In this document: one piece after another, positions 27,364 through 35,110 of the stretch
Layout of the letters: each line of letters starts with the position of its first letter
Position numbering within the stretch: the first letter of the stretch is position 1
DNA from: an uncultured Clostridia bacterium
Lineage (GTDB): Bacteria; Bacillota; Clostridia; Lachnospirales; Lachnospiraceae
Direction of reading: 5' to 3'
Assembly (NCBI GenBank): GCA_947174885.1
Contig: CAMWKO010000008.1
Coordinates: 39,728 to 103,727, forward strand
DNA length: 64,000 nt
The notes under the pieces: model-generated
Told to the model about the DNA's origin: nothing
Databases searched by the model: none
What the model saw: the letters and a program-made list of their open reading frames with translations, nothing else
Translations under genes and position numbers: made by a program

Positions 27364-27490
27364 AAAAAAATAGTCACCCTGCTTGACAAGGGGCATATCA
27401 GCTCCCCGGTAAAGTTTAGAACGACTATTCTTACAGCTTATAGATTTTATTTAGTGCGGTAAAATTAACTCACCTTCCAACCATTCTGTT
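27364..27490 (-). ncRNA. Structured short RNA or leader before the ABC exporter operon
   Basis: Minus-strand transcript of about 127 bases predicted from a promoter (27497-27524) and a terminator. Near its 3' end AATAGTC (27423-27429) pairs with GACTATT (27369-27375), directly followed by eight T on the minus strand (27363-27370 region). Inside this stem UUACC can pair with GGUGA and GGGG with CCCC. The length, internal pairing and run of U suggest either an independent small RNA or a transcription attenuator (riboswitch-like) for the permease gene 100 bases further on. I could not match it to any RNA class I know; part of it (CCGGGGAG...GCCCC) superficially resembles the SRP Alu domain seen at 32800, but the rest does not. 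Confidence 0.5.
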
Positions 27491-27496
27491 AAGTAT

Positions 27497-27524
27497 ATTA
27501 TACTCAATGTACCACTTTTTACAA
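27497..27524 (-). promoter_or_regulatory. Promoter for the short RNA / ABC exporter operon
   Basis: Minus strand TTGTAA (27519-27524), 16-base spacer, TATAAT (27497-27502). The start of transcription would be near 27490, leading into the structured RNA and then, on read-through, into the permease gene. Confidence 0.6.
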
Positions 27525-27590
27525 CAAAAAGTCCAAAGGGTTTGTATCAGGTATCCCCAAAGCTTTATAGCAATAAAGATTTATGGTATA

Positions 27591-27665
27591 ATAACACCGA
27601 GTTGTTTACAACTCGGTGTGCCTTGTGGATAAAATCTGTGATTTTATCCACAAGGCAGTAGTGAT
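27591..27665. repeat. Two-hairpin repeat element, copy 1 (plus a degenerate half copy to 27735)
   Basis: Hairpin A at 27594-27619 (12-base arms ACACCGAGTTGT and complement, 2-base loop) and hairpin B at 27620-27656 (17-base perfect arms starting GCCTTGTGGATAAAATC, 3-base loop), followed by AGTAGTGA. It is in reverse orientation relative to the copies at 32472 and 62320. A decayed hairpin-B-like copy sits at 27685-27735, ending again in GAGGCAGTAGTGAC. No gene is contained. Confidence 0.8.
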
Positions 27666-27788
27666 GAATAATTTATTGTATAATGCCCTCGACCCGTAAA
27701 ATTACTTTGCGATTTTATACACGAGGCAGTAGTGACAATCAATTTATAATTTATATATTAGATTTTATCCTCATAGGAAGGAGGCAAT

Positions 27789-28682
27789 ATGAACACCAAC
27801 CTGGAATATTACAAATATTTCTACTATGTAGCTACCTGTGGCAGTATTTCCGCCGCAGCAGAAAAGCTTTGCATTTCACAGCCGGCTGTAAGCCAGGCTC
27901 TTAAAAGCCTTGAAGCCTCTCTTGGCGGCAGGCTGTTTTTGCGTACTCCAAAGGGCGTAAAGCTGACACATGAGGGTAATATTCTTTTTTCCTATGTAAA
28001 GACTGCATATGAAAATATTCTTCAGGGTGAAGATGCCTTCAGGCAGCTTTTAGACTTAGACAATGGTGAAATTAAAATCGGTGCATCTGATATGACTTTA
28101 CAATTTTATCTTCTGCCATATCTGGAGATTTTTCACGAGAAATATCCACAGATAAAAATAACCGTAACCAATGCTCCTACTCCCGAAACCTTATCCAATC
28201 TTAAAGAAGGAAAAATTGACTTCGGTGTTATCACCACTCCTTTTATCAGCTATGAAGGTCTGATTGCCACAAATGTGCGTGAAATTAAAACTGTATTTAT
28301 TGCAGGCGATGAATATAACTATCTTAAAAATAAAATACAACCTCTTGATATTTTATCTAAGCTCCCTATCATTTCTCTGGAAAAAAACACCAGTACTAGA
28401 GCATATATTGATGAATTTCTCGCCGAAAAGGGTGTATTTATTGAGCCGGAATTTGAACTTGCTACCAGTGATATGATTGTTCAGTTTACCCTGCGAAATC
28501 TGGGAGTAGGATTAGTAGTATATGACTTTGCAAAGCCATTTATTGATAATAATAAAATTTTTGAGATTAAAATTAATGAAAAAATGCCCAAACGTTATTT
28601 TTCCATTGTAACAGACAGAAGGAACGCAATTTCAGCGCCTGCAGGAAAACTGCTGGATATTATTAATAATCTGCATTCTTAA
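27789..28682 (+). CDS. LysR-family transcriptional regulator
   Basis: 297 residues, normal LysR length. N-terminal winged helix-turn-helix (1-60) with SISAAAEKLCISQPAVSQALKS in the usual place, then a periplasmic-binding-protein-like effector domain (about 90-295). AAGGAGG sits 7 bases before the ATG. It is divergent from the ABC exporter block and is followed by purA on the same strand after 394 bases. Its own upstream region holds two-hairpin repeats. The effector is unknown; involvement in purine control is not shown. Confidence 0.93.
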   Translation: MNTNLEYYKYFYYVATCGSISAAAEKLCISQPAVSQALKSLEASLGGRLFLRTPKGVKLTHEGNILFSYVKTAYENILQGEDAFRQLLDLDNGEIKIGASDMTLQFYLLPYLEIFHEKYPQIKITVTNAPTPETLSNLKEGKIDFGVITTPFISYEGLIATNVREIKTVFIAGDEYNYLKNKIQPLDILSKLPIISLEKNTSTRAYIDEFLAEKGVFIEPEFELATSDMIVQFTLRNLGVGLVVYDFAKPFIDNNKIFEIKINEKMPKRYFSIVTDRRNAISAPAGKLLDIINNLHS

Positions 28683-28701
28683 TATGTTTCATAATCAGCA
28701 T

Positions 28702-28732
28702 TTCCGTACTTTTATGTTGAAAAATACGGAAA
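28702..28732 (+). terminator. Hairpin after the LysR gene
   Basis: TTTCCGTA ... TACGGAAA with A/T-rich inner pairing lies 20 bases after the stop. There is no good T-run after it, so it is a possible rather than certain terminator. The sequence is related to the GAGTTTCCGTATTTTT repeat family seen elsewhere in the window. Confidence 0.4.
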
Positions 28733-28957
28733 CTTAAAGTCTCATAAATATTTATAAAATTAAGGAAATCTTTAAGTAACCTGCAAAAATATTTTATAAT
28801 AAGATCTTTTAACATTCTAATCATATTAGATAAATTCAAAAATTATTAAAAGTAAAATCTCCCGCAGCAAGCTTGGCTTTGGCGACTGCTTTGCAGGAAT
28901 AAAAACAGGTCAATCCATATATAAGCATATGTTATACTCTTCATAATTAATATTAAT

Positions 28958-28986
28958 TTTACTTATATCAACATTAGTGCTATAAT
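28958..28986 (+). promoter_or_regulatory. Promoter for purA
   Basis: TTTACT (28958-28963), 17-base spacer, TATAAT (28981-28986), about 90 bases before the purA start. The remainder of 28683-28957 shows no gene. Confidence 0.65.
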
Positions 28987-29012
28987 AGCCACGTTGTTCA
29001 AAATGGCAGTAC

Positions 29013-29035
29013 AAAATGTGCCGTGAACACATTTT
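29013..29035 (+). promoter_or_regulatory. Small hairpin in the purA leader
   Basis: AAAATGTG (29013-29020) pairs perfectly with CACATTTT (29028-29035) around a 7-base loop, in the 5' untranslated region between promoter and ribosome site. It could act as an attenuator or RNA-stability element; no known purine riboswitch motif is visible. Confidence 0.35.
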
Positions 29036-29076
29036 CATAAAACGCAAAAACAATATAAACTAGGAGGTCTTATTCT

Positions 29077-30351
29077 ATGGTAAGAGCAGTCGTAGGTGCA
29101 AACTGGGGCGATGAAGGTAAAGGTAAAATTACAGATATGCTTGGGGAAACCTCTGACATTATAGTCAGATTTCAGGGTGGAAGCAATGCCGGACATACTA
29201 TTGTAAATGATTACGGTAAGTTCGCACTTCACATTCTTCCTTCAGGTGTATTTTACAATCATACAACAAGTGTTATTGGTAACGGTGTTGCATTCAGTAT
29301 ACCGGCACTTTTTAATGAGGTTAAAGACATTGTGTCTAAGGGTGTTCCAATGCCTAAGATTTTAGTGTCTGACAGAGCTCAGATAGTTATGCCATACCAT
29401 ATTTTATTTGATCAGTATGAAGAGGAACGACTTGGTGGAAAGTCATTTGGCTCTACTAAATCAGGTATTGCTCCTTTCTATTCAGATAAATATTCAAAAA
29501 TTGGTTTTCAGGTTAATGAGCTTTTTGATGAAGAAGTTTTAAAAGAAAAGGTTGAGAGAGTTTGTGAACTTAAGAATTGTATTTTAGAGCATTTATATCA
29601 CAAGCCTGCCATCAATCCCGATGAATTATTAGACACCCTGCATGAATACAGGGATATGGTTGCCCCTTATGTTTGTGATACCGCAGCATTTTTACAGCAG
29701 GCTATTAAGGAGGGAAAGAACATCTTATTAGAGGGTCAGCTCGGTACATTAAAAGACCCTGACTTTGGTATTTATCCAATGGTTACATCCTCTTCTACAC
29801 TTGCCTCATATGGTGCAATAGGAGCCGGTATTCCTGCATATGAGATTAAAGATATTATTACTGTTGTCAAAGCATATTCCAGTGCTGTTGGTGCCGGCGA
29901 ATTTGTAAGCGAAATCTTTGGTGATGAAGCTGACGAGCTTAGAAGACGCGGTGGTGACGGTGGTGAATATGGTGCTACTACAGGTCGTCCAAGAAGAATG
30001 GGATGGTTTGATGCAGTTGCTTCAAGATACGGCTGTAAGATGCAGGGGGCTACACAGGTAGCATTAACAGTACTTGATGTACTTGGTTACTTAGATACAC
30101 TTCCTGTTTGTATAGGTTATGAAATTGACGGCAAAGTTACCAGAGATTTTCCTACAACCACAAAGCTTTCTAAGGCTAAACCGGTATATGAATATCTTCC
30201 GGGCTGGAAAACAGATATCCGGGGCATAAAAAAATATGAAGAGCTTCCTGAAAATTGTAGAAAATACATTGAGTTTATAGAAAAAGAACTTGAAGTAAAG
30301 ATTACAATGGTATCAAACGGCCCGGGAAGACATGATATTATATACAGATAA
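29077..30351 (+). CDS. purA: Adenylosuccinate synthetase, divergent clostridial form
   Basis: 424 residues. It joins IMP and aspartate using GTP, the first step from IMP to AMP. The N-terminal GDEGKGK (11-17, with catalytic Asp12) and GHTIV with His40 are intact, as are the STKSGIAPFY segment and the TTGRPRRMGWFD region that binds IMP and aspartate. The usual GAQGxxLDxDxGTYP stretch reads GQLGTLKDPDFGIYP here, followed by SSSTLASYGAIGAGIP. This is a consistent variant rather than decay. AGGAGG lies 7 bases before ATG; the gene has its own promoter and ends in a strong terminator. Confidence 0.95.
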   Translation: MVRAVVGANWGDEGKGKITDMLGETSDIIVRFQGGSNAGHTIVNDYGKFALHILPSGVFYNHTTSVIGNGVAFSIPALFNEVKDIVSKGVPMPKILVSDRAQIVMPYHILFDQYEEERLGGKSFGSTKSGIAPFYSDKYSKIGFQVNELFDEEVLKEKVERVCELKNCILEHLYHKPAINPDELLDTLHEYRDMVAPYVCDTAAFLQQAIKEGKNILLEGQLGTLKDPDFGIYPMVTSSSTLASYGAIGAGIPAYEIKDIITVVKAYSSAVGAGEFVSEIFGDEADELRRRGGDGGEYGATTGRPRRMGWFDAVASRYGCKMQGATQVALTVLDVLGYLDTLPVCIGYEIDGKVTRDFPTTTKLSKAKPVYEYLPGWKTDIRGIKKYEELPENCRKYIEFIEKELEVKITMVSNGPGRHDIIYR

Positions 30352-30471
30352 CCGCTTATATATATGCAAAATACCATATGTGCAGAGTGTAATATATAGA
30401 ATATAACATAGACAATAGTCTTATATTTATAATAATATCATAGACATATATACTTATACAGAATATTTTTA

Positions 30472-30511
30472 GGGCTTACAAAAGATAATGATTTTTATCT
30501 TTTGTAAGCCC
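30472..30511 (+). terminator. Terminator after purA
   Basis: Fifteen-base perfect arms (30472-30486 and 30497-30511), GGGCTTACAAAAGAT and complement, followed by a T-rich stretch ATTATTGTTTTTGTC. Strong intrinsic terminator for the plus strand. Confidence 0.85.
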
Positions 30512-30643
30512 ATTATTGTTTTTGTCTTATTACACCTTTGTTTCCGTAAATCTCCAATTCTTGGAAATCCAATCACCGACATATGCATAATATATAAAAA
30601 TATGCTTTTTACTTTGGTAGGTTTCGCCAAAATCATTTGTACA

Positions 30644-31183
30644 TTAATTTACATACTCCTGTATAACATCATCACTCCAAATATGTGCCTCAATATATCT
30701 CTCAGGTCCATATTTCCCATCATCATTCCAATCCTGTGGGAATCCATACTTATCAATTATTTTTAATATCTCTTCATATGTATACAATTTTTTACGATAT
30801 TCTTTACCGTCATTTACTTTTGTGCTAAATGTCGGATGTGAATCTCCATATGTAAATGAAACTGTCCTTAAATCAAATTTTTCAATTGGTATTTTAATAA
30901 AAGCACAATTTTCAAACCATGTACTAAGCCATGGGCTCTTCTCCAAAACCATATAATGTGGTGCTTTTCTTTTTATTAATCCACCCTTTTTCAGGAATTC
31001 CGTCCTTAATATATTTTCATAGTATAAACGGTTTTCCATATAATCTGTCTGCCTTTTTGCACATTGAACATCCGGTTTATTCTCTGCAATTTCACGAAGA
31101 ATTTTATTCGCCTCTTCAATCGGAATATCCGACAGATTTTTAAAAGGTCCAACCATACTATCATAATAATGATACAAATTCAA
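30644..31183 (-). CDS. Conserved hypothetical protein
   Basis: 179 residues starting with TTG (GAGG about 10 bases upstream). Soluble, no signal peptide or membrane segment. Features are an N-terminal MNLYHYYDSMVGPFKNLSD segment and a C-terminal LYTYEEILKIIDKYGFPQDWNDDGKYG segment with the look of a small recognition domain. I recall similar proteins in other clostridia and bacilli without assigned function. It is 77 bases behind the TfoX-domain gene and may be its last operon member. An immunity-protein-like role is conceivable from the size and isolated position, but nothing shows it. Confidence 0.6.
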   Translation of the reverse strand: MNLYHYYDSMVGPFKNLSDIPIEEANKILREIAENKPDVQCAKRQTDYMENRLYYENILRTEFLKKGGLIKRKAPHYMVLEKSPWLSTWFENCAFIKIPIEKFDLRTVSFTYGDSHPTFSTKVNDGKEYRKKLYTYEEILKIIDKYGFPQDWNDDGKYGPERYIEAHIWSDDVIQEYVN

Positions 31184-31260
31184 TTTACAACTGCCTCTTT
31201 TCTTCTATTGGTTATCCTATATTGATTTTTATTGAGTTCACAGCCTCTTCCTAACAGGAA

Positions 31261-31518
31261 TTACTTCTTTAGAAAGTCACTAAATTCTTTTAATTCTTTT
31301 TTCTTATCTTCAGAAAGACAGTTAAATTCAGTATTACTAATCGCACCCTCTAATGTATATAAATGCACGAGACAAATCTCAGGATATGTCTGTTTTAGTT
31401 TTAAATATGCCTGCTTTGCGCCTAAATTAACAAGCTTCTCAGATGTATCAATTCCTACAGATGTTAGCTTTTTTTCCATTTCTTTGCCAATATTCTTCAT
31501 AGATGTTAATTCTGACAT
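31261..31518 (-). CDS. TfoX/Sxy C-terminal-domain protein
   Basis: 85 residues. The whole protein matches the TfoX C-terminal domain: MKNIGKEMEKKLTSVGIDTSEKLVNLGAKQAYLKLK is the helix-hairpin-helix-like signature (quoted in parts: KNIGKEMEKKL and LVNLGAKQAYLKL). Full-length TfoX/Sxy proteins regulate competence in Gammaproteobacteria, but stand-alone C-terminal domains are common in Firmicutes with unknown roles. It follows the small membrane protein gene by 8 bases. Confidence 0.85.
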   Translation of the reverse strand: MSELTSMKNIGKEMEKKLTSVGIDTSEKLVNLGAKQAYLKLKQTYPEICLVHLYTLEGAISNTEFNCLSEDKKKELKEFSDFLKK

Positions 31519-31526
31519 GCTGCCTC

Positions 31527-31757
31527 CTAATTCTTCTGCTTTTCTTCTGAATTTTGTCTTTTTCCTTTTAGAAGTCCTGCTACCCAGATGTATACATATA
31601 TCATTGCAGGAATTGCAATTGTACAGGATATTGCCGCCATAAACATGGCATTTGCTTCAGGTCTTGCCATTACGGCTGCAACTATAGCCCATATATATAA
31701 TCCCAATATGGCTATTATTACTACTACAGCACCTATCTGTTTTAGCTTTCTTTTCAT
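31527..31757 (-). CDS. Small two-helix membrane protein
   Basis: 76 residues with helices at about 8-30 and 38-62 and a charged, Lys/Glu/Gln-rich tail. The ATG overlaps the deoC stop by four bases (ATGA), so it is translationally coupled. No family recognised. Its role in the deoC operon is unknown. Confidence 0.65.
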   Translation of the reverse strand: MKRKLKQIGAVVVIIAILGLYIWAIVAAVMARPEANAMFMAAISCTIAIPAMIYVYIWVAGLLKGKRQNSEEKQKN

Positions 31758-32404
31758 ACTGTTTCCCTTCCACTATATATAGCTATTGTAGCACTTGTTC
31801 CCAGTCTGTCTGCACCGGCTTCTATCATAATATCTGCAATATCTTTAGTTCTGATACCGCCGGATGCCTTTACTCTTGCCTTATTATTTACTGTATCCTT
31901 CATCAGCCTTACATCCTCTGCTGTCGCCCCACCACTTCCAAAGCCTGTAGAGGTCTTTACGAAATCAGCCCCTGCTCTTACCGATAATTCACATGCCTTT
32001 ACTTTTTCCTCATCCGTAAGATAACAGGTTTCAATAATAACCTTTAATATTCTGCCCTCGCAGGCTTTTCTTACAGCCAGTATATCCTCATATACGGCCT
32101 CGTAATTTCTATTCTTTAATTCTCCAATATTTATAACCATATCTATTTCATCTGCTCCTGCATTTACTGCATCTTTTGTTTCATATGCTTTCGCATTTAC
32201 AGACATTGCACCTAAAGGAAATCCCACTACCGTACATACCTTTACATTACTTTCCTTTAACTCATCTGCTGCCAGACCTGTCCAATAGCTGTTTACACAT
32301 ACAGATGCAAAATCATATTTCTTTGCTTCGCTGCAAATCCTTAATATATCCTCTTTTGTGGCATCCGCCTTTAGAATTGTATGGTCGAAATATTTTGAAT
32401 CCAT
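31754..32404 (-). CDS. deoC: Deoxyribose-phosphate aldolase
   Basis: 216 residues from the ATG at 32404, which has CGGAGG four bases upstream. Class I aldolase that splits 2-deoxyribose 5-phosphate to acetaldehyde and glyceraldehyde 3-phosphate. The TIM-barrel markers are [14 protein letters not shown] at the start, DMVINIG (catalytic Asp region), the Schiff-base lysine in VKTSTGFG and the VKASGGIRT phosphate-binding strand. The open frame continues upstream to 32512 through a repeat element, but these 36 extra codons are not part of the protein. First gene of a small operon with the membrane protein and TfoX-domain gene. Confidence 0.95.
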   Translation of the reverse strand: MDSKYFDHTILKADATKEDILRICSEAKKYDFASVCVNSYWTGLAADELKESNVKVCTVVGFPLGAMSVNAKAYETKDAVNAGADEIDMVINIGELKNRNYEAVYEDILAVRKACEGRILKVIIETCYLTDEEKVKACELSVRAGADFVKTSTGFGSGGATAEDVRLMKDTVNNKARVKASGGIRTKDIADIMIEAGADRLGTSATIAIYSGRETV

Positions 32405-32418
32405 AAAACCTCCGATAA

Positions 32419-32534
32419 AGCACTGAATTGCAAGCAATTCAGTGCTATTCATATTTTGGCAATTCACTACTGCCTCGTGGATAAAATCACAGATTTTATG
32501 CACTCGGCACACTGAATTGCCTGCAATTCAGTGT
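32419..32534. repeat. Two-hairpin repeat element, copy 2, with an extra hairpin
   Basis: Three hairpins in a row: 32419-32446 (AGCACTGAATTGC arms), 32472-32508 (hairpin B, GCCTCGTGGATAAAATC-ACA-complement with three mispairs) and 32509-32534 (hairpin A variant ACACTGAATTGC/GCAATTCAGTGT). Hairpin A differs from copies at 27594 and 62357 by paired substitutions that keep the stem. It sits between the SRP RNA gene and deoC and may end SRP RNA transcription. Confidence 0.8.
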
Positions 32535-32540
32535 TATATA

Positions 32541-32812
32541 GAAAATCCACGCATCCGGCGTTGTATGTGATTCATGGACGTTACTCTTACAGTTAGCTCT
32601 GCTCAGGCTACCTCACGTCACATAGAAGGTTTTACTTAGTGCTGCTCCATTCCTGACCTGACACGATTCGTAAATTTCTATTGCATAAGACCCAAGCTTC
32701 AACGCCACTTATAAAAGGCAGCTCCACAAATCATCATCCGAAACCGGATATCACCCTTGCTAAAGCGGATTGCAAGTACAGGGCACCGCTAACTCCCCGG
32801 CTGCGTGGAAAT
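32541..32812 (-). ncRNA. ffs: Signal recognition particle RNA (large bacterial type)
   Basis: About 270 bases on the minus strand. The 5' end CCACGCA pairs with the 3' end TGCGTGG. The Alu domain near the 5' end reads GGGGAGTTAGCGGTGCCCTG, then TGCAATCCGCTTTAGC, as in other Firmicute SRP RNAs. The conserved helix 8 hairpin GTCAGGTCAGGAATGGAGCA (on minus, about 32648-32675) is the Ffh-binding site, with GGAA tetraloop context. The presence of an Alu domain marks the large 6S-like type of spore-forming Firmicutes. A consensus promoter lies at 32852-32880 and tadA lies just upstream, the order seen in Bacillus. It works with Ffh to target membrane proteins. Confidence 0.93.
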
Positions 32813-32851
32813 TTTAAAGCATATTTAATTGTTGCACTATAGTGCTTTGTA

Positions 32852-32880
32852 AGTATAAATGATTTTTGTGAATATGTCAA
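32852..32880 (-). promoter_or_regulatory. ffs: Consensus promoter of the SRP RNA gene
   Basis: Minus strand TTGACA (32875-32880), exact 17-base spacer, TATACT (32852-32857); one base off full consensus. The -35 box overlaps the stop codon of tadA. Transcription would start near 32845, some 30 bases before the mature RNA; a small palindrome GCACTATAGTGC follows the start and is probably removed in processing. Confidence 0.9.
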
Positions 32881-33383
32881 ATTTCTTTTTCTAAACAATT
32901 ACTAAACTTTTCGGCTTTTTGCAACTTTTTTAGACCTCTTAGCTCCTTAAAATATCTTTTAATAATTTCACTGCATTTATCCTCTAAAACTCCTGCTTCT
33001 ATATCTGTCTGATGATTAAATTCCGGAACATTTAACAGATTCATAATTGAACCTGCACAACCTGCCTTTGGGTTCATACAGCCTATATATACCTTTTTTA
33101 TTCGAGACTGGACTATCGCTCCCGAACACATCTGACAGGGCTCTAAAGTAACATACATTTCACAGTCATCAAGCCTCCAGTCTCCCAACTTTTTAGAGGC
33201 CTTTTTAATAGCATTAAGCTCTGCATGTGACAGTGTATTTTTGTCCGTAACCCTCCTGTTATATCCTCTGCCTATTATTTCATCCTTATACACAATAATA
33301 CATCCTATAGGTACTTCATTTAGTTTATATGCTCTTCTTGCCTGTGCCAATGCCAGACTCATATATTTTTCTTCTCTATTCAT
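32877..33383 (-). CDS. tadA: tRNA-specific adenosine deaminase
   Basis: 168 residues. It converts A34 to inosine in tRNA-Arg(ACG). Zinc and catalytic residues are HAE (His53, Glu55) and PCQMC (Cys83, Cys86). The NEVPIGCIIV and GRGYN elements are typical. The start overlaps the pseudouridine synthase stop by eight bases. The C-terminal tail (about 150-168, Lys-rich) is slightly longer than usual. Confidence 0.95.
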   Translation of the reverse strand: MNREEKYMSLALAQARRAYKLNEVPIGCIIVYKDEIIGRGYNRRVTDKNTLSHAELNAIKKASKKLGDWRLDDCEMYVTLEPCQMCSGAIVQSRIKKVYIGCMNPKAGCAGSIMNLLNVPEFNHQTDIEAGVLEDKCSEIIKRYFKELRGLKKLQKAEKFSNCLEKEI

Positions 33384-34140
33384 TAAAAAACCTCCCGAAA
33401 ATACTATTATCAGGGGTAATACTAAACTCCATCGTTTTTCCGGTTACAGGATGGTTAAACCTAAGTGCATACGCACATAAAGCTATGCCCTCATTTTCGT
33501 CATTATTACTGCTACTGTCTTGTATAATATCTGTATCTGTCTTTTTACAGGATTTTTTGGTTGGTGCCAAACTTCCATATTTTTTATCACCATATAATGG
33601 TGCTCCGTTACCACTGAACTGTACTCTTATTTGGTGATGTCTCCCCGTAATCAAACAGATTTTTGCAAGATATAACATCCTGCCGTCAATATCTTTTTTA
33701 TCGGTAATCTCATATTCCAGTACAGCCTTCTTTGCATCCTTTATTTCACCTTTTTCGGCAATTCTTGACATATTACTGCGACCGTCCTTTATAAGATAAT
33801 CTGTAAGTACCTTTTTTTCATTAAATCCCAATACACCTGGTGTTTTCTCTAACAGTTTCAAAATGGCATAATATGTCTTGTTAAAATCTCCGTTTGCAAG
33901 CTGTTTTGACAGAGCAGCTGCCGACCTTTTATTGAGAGCATATACCATAACTCCCGCAACCGGTTTATCAAGCCTATGGACTACAAACACCTGCACCTGT
34001 TTTTCTTCCTCTATTGCATAATAATTTCTGATACAACTTACCATATCTGCTCCCGCACCTCTCTCTTCCTGTGAAGAAACAAAGGCAGGCTTCTTTACTA
34101 CGATAATATCCCGGTCTTTATATAAAATCTCTAATTTCAT
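33376..34140 (-). CDS. RluA-family pseudouridine synthase
   Basis: 254 residues, single catalytic domain without an S4 domain. The catalytic motif is HRLDKPVAGV with Asp58. The later LITGRHHQIRVQFS motif and LYGDKKYGS are standard for the family. Targets may be rRNA or tRNA uridines; the substrate cannot be told from sequence. Overlaps tadA by eight bases, so both RNA-modifying enzymes are made together. Confidence 0.9.
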   Translation of the reverse strand: MKLEILYKDRDIIVVKKPAFVSSQEERGAGADMVSCIRNYYAIEEEKQVQVFVVHRLDKPVAGVMVYALNKRSAAALSKQLANGDFNKTYYAILKLLEKTPGVLGFNEKKVLTDYLIKDGRSNMSRIAEKGEIKDAKKAVLEYEITDKKDIDGRMLYLAKICLITGRHHQIRVQFSGNGAPLYGDKKYGSLAPTKKSCKKTDTDIIQDSSSNNDENEGIALCAYALRFNHPVTGKTMEFSITPDNSIFGRFFNE

Positions 34141-34249
34141 ATGACATTCCTTTACAATTTTCCTGAAAATCTTTCTTTATGAACTCTCCTAATATTACCA
34201 TAACTATTCTAACATAACCCGTAACTATGTTCATTATAAATTTTCTTTT

Positions 34250-34325
34250 TGAGTTTCCGTATTTTTATTTTTAACTTCAAAAAGTTTACATCATCATAAC
34301 GATATAATAATCCTGTACAAAAAGT
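34250..34325. repeat. GAGTTTCCGTATTTTT-family repeat copy
   Basis: TGAGTTTCCGTATTTTTATT leads into TTAACTTCAAAAAGTTTACA and then a TATAATAATCCTGTACAAAAA stretch. The same order (motif, AAAAAGCTTACA, TATAATAAT, CTGCACAAA) occurs at 62516-62590, so this is a longer partial copy, not just a shared short motif. Confidence 0.65.
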
Positions 34326-34348
34326 CACAGATATACGTGAACTTTTCC

Positions 34349-34376
34349 TTGACGCCCCATGAAAAAATGTTATTCT
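34349..34376 (+). promoter_or_regulatory. Promoter for the GNAT acetyltransferase gene
   Basis: TTGACG (34349-34354), 16-base spacer, TATTCT (34371-34376), 32 bases before the ATG at 34409, which has AGGAAG upstream. The rest of the divergent gap holds one copy of the GAGTTTCCGTATTTTT repeat (34250-34290). Confidence 0.6.
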
Positions 34377-34408
34377 ATATTTAAGATTTATTTATAGGAA
34401 GTTACGGT

Positions 34409-34990
34409 ATGATTAAAACAACCTTAGAAACCAAAAGATTATTACTTAAACTGTTAGACGACAGCTTCTGCAATGAAGTATCCGATTTTCTTGTGAAAAA
34501 TAAAGACTTTTTTGCTCCATTTGAAACTATTAAAAATCCCATTTATTATTCACCCATATTTCAGAAAAGCGTTTTGGACAGAGAATATAAAGCCTCCATC
34601 AGTAAAGAATATCTTAGATATTATGTACTTTTAAAAAATGAGCCTGATCGTATAATAGGTACTGTTTCCTTTGGAAATATTACTCCCTTTCCTTACTGCT
34701 CCTGCATAATAGGATATAAATTTGACGAGGATTACAATGGCTTTGGCTATGCAACGGAAAGCATTACGTCTGCCATCTCCACCGCATTCACTTATTTAAA
34801 TTTACATCGTATAAATGCTTATATACTTCCAAACAATTTACCGTCAATAAAGCTGATTGAGCGACTTGGCTTTAACTACGAGGGACTATGTGAAAGCAAT
34901 ATTCAGGTTCAGGGTAAATGGCAGTCACACAGGCTCTATTCTCTTATAAATCCTTTAAACGGCACAGATATGCAAAAGTCAGATAATTAA
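34409..34990 (+). CDS. GNAT-family acetyltransferase (RimJ/RimL-like)
   Basis: 193 residues. N-terminal ETKRLLLKLLDDSF, central strand GTVSFGNI, acetyl-CoA-binding region YGFGYATESITSA-like (DYNGFGYATESI), and the C-terminal HRINAYILPNNLPSIKLIERLGF, all typical of the ribosomal-protein/other N-acetyltransferase group. Substrate not predictable. It stands alone on the plus strand with its own promoter and a large hairpin behind it. Confidence 0.88.
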   Translation: MIKTTLETKRLLLKLLDDSFCNEVSDFLVKNKDFFAPFETIKNPIYYSPIFQKSVLDREYKASISKEYLRYYVLLKNEPDRIIGTVSFGNITPFPYCSCIIGYKFDEDYNGFGYATESITSAISTAFTYLNLHRINAYILPNNLPSIKLIERLGFNYEGLCESNIQVQGKWQSHRLYSLINPLNGTDMQKSDN

Positions 34991-35019
34991 CTTATCCATA
35001 TTCTATACACAACAAAATA

Positions 35020-35091
35020 CTCACTAAAAGTAAGAGCTGCACTCCAGCCAAATCAGCTTTAACTAAAAGGGCAGCTCTTACTTATAGTGAG
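35020..35091. terminator. Long inverted repeat between convergent genes
   Basis: Arms of 21 bases (35020-35040 and 35071-35091; CTCACTAAAAGTAAGAGCTGC against GCAGCTCTTACTTATAGTGAG) with two mismatches and a 30-base loop. It lies between the ends of the GNAT gene (plus) and the HD-domain gene (minus), so it probably serves both. The minus side is followed by TATTTTGTT. Confidence 0.75.
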
Positions 35092-35110
35092 TAAAAAACA
35101 TTCCTGCTTT

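Noticed and set aside
27364..27490. T-box, SAM, FMN, guanidine or c-di-GMP riboswitch
   Set aside because: None of the signature sequences of these classes could be found in the transcript; left as unidentified structured RNA.
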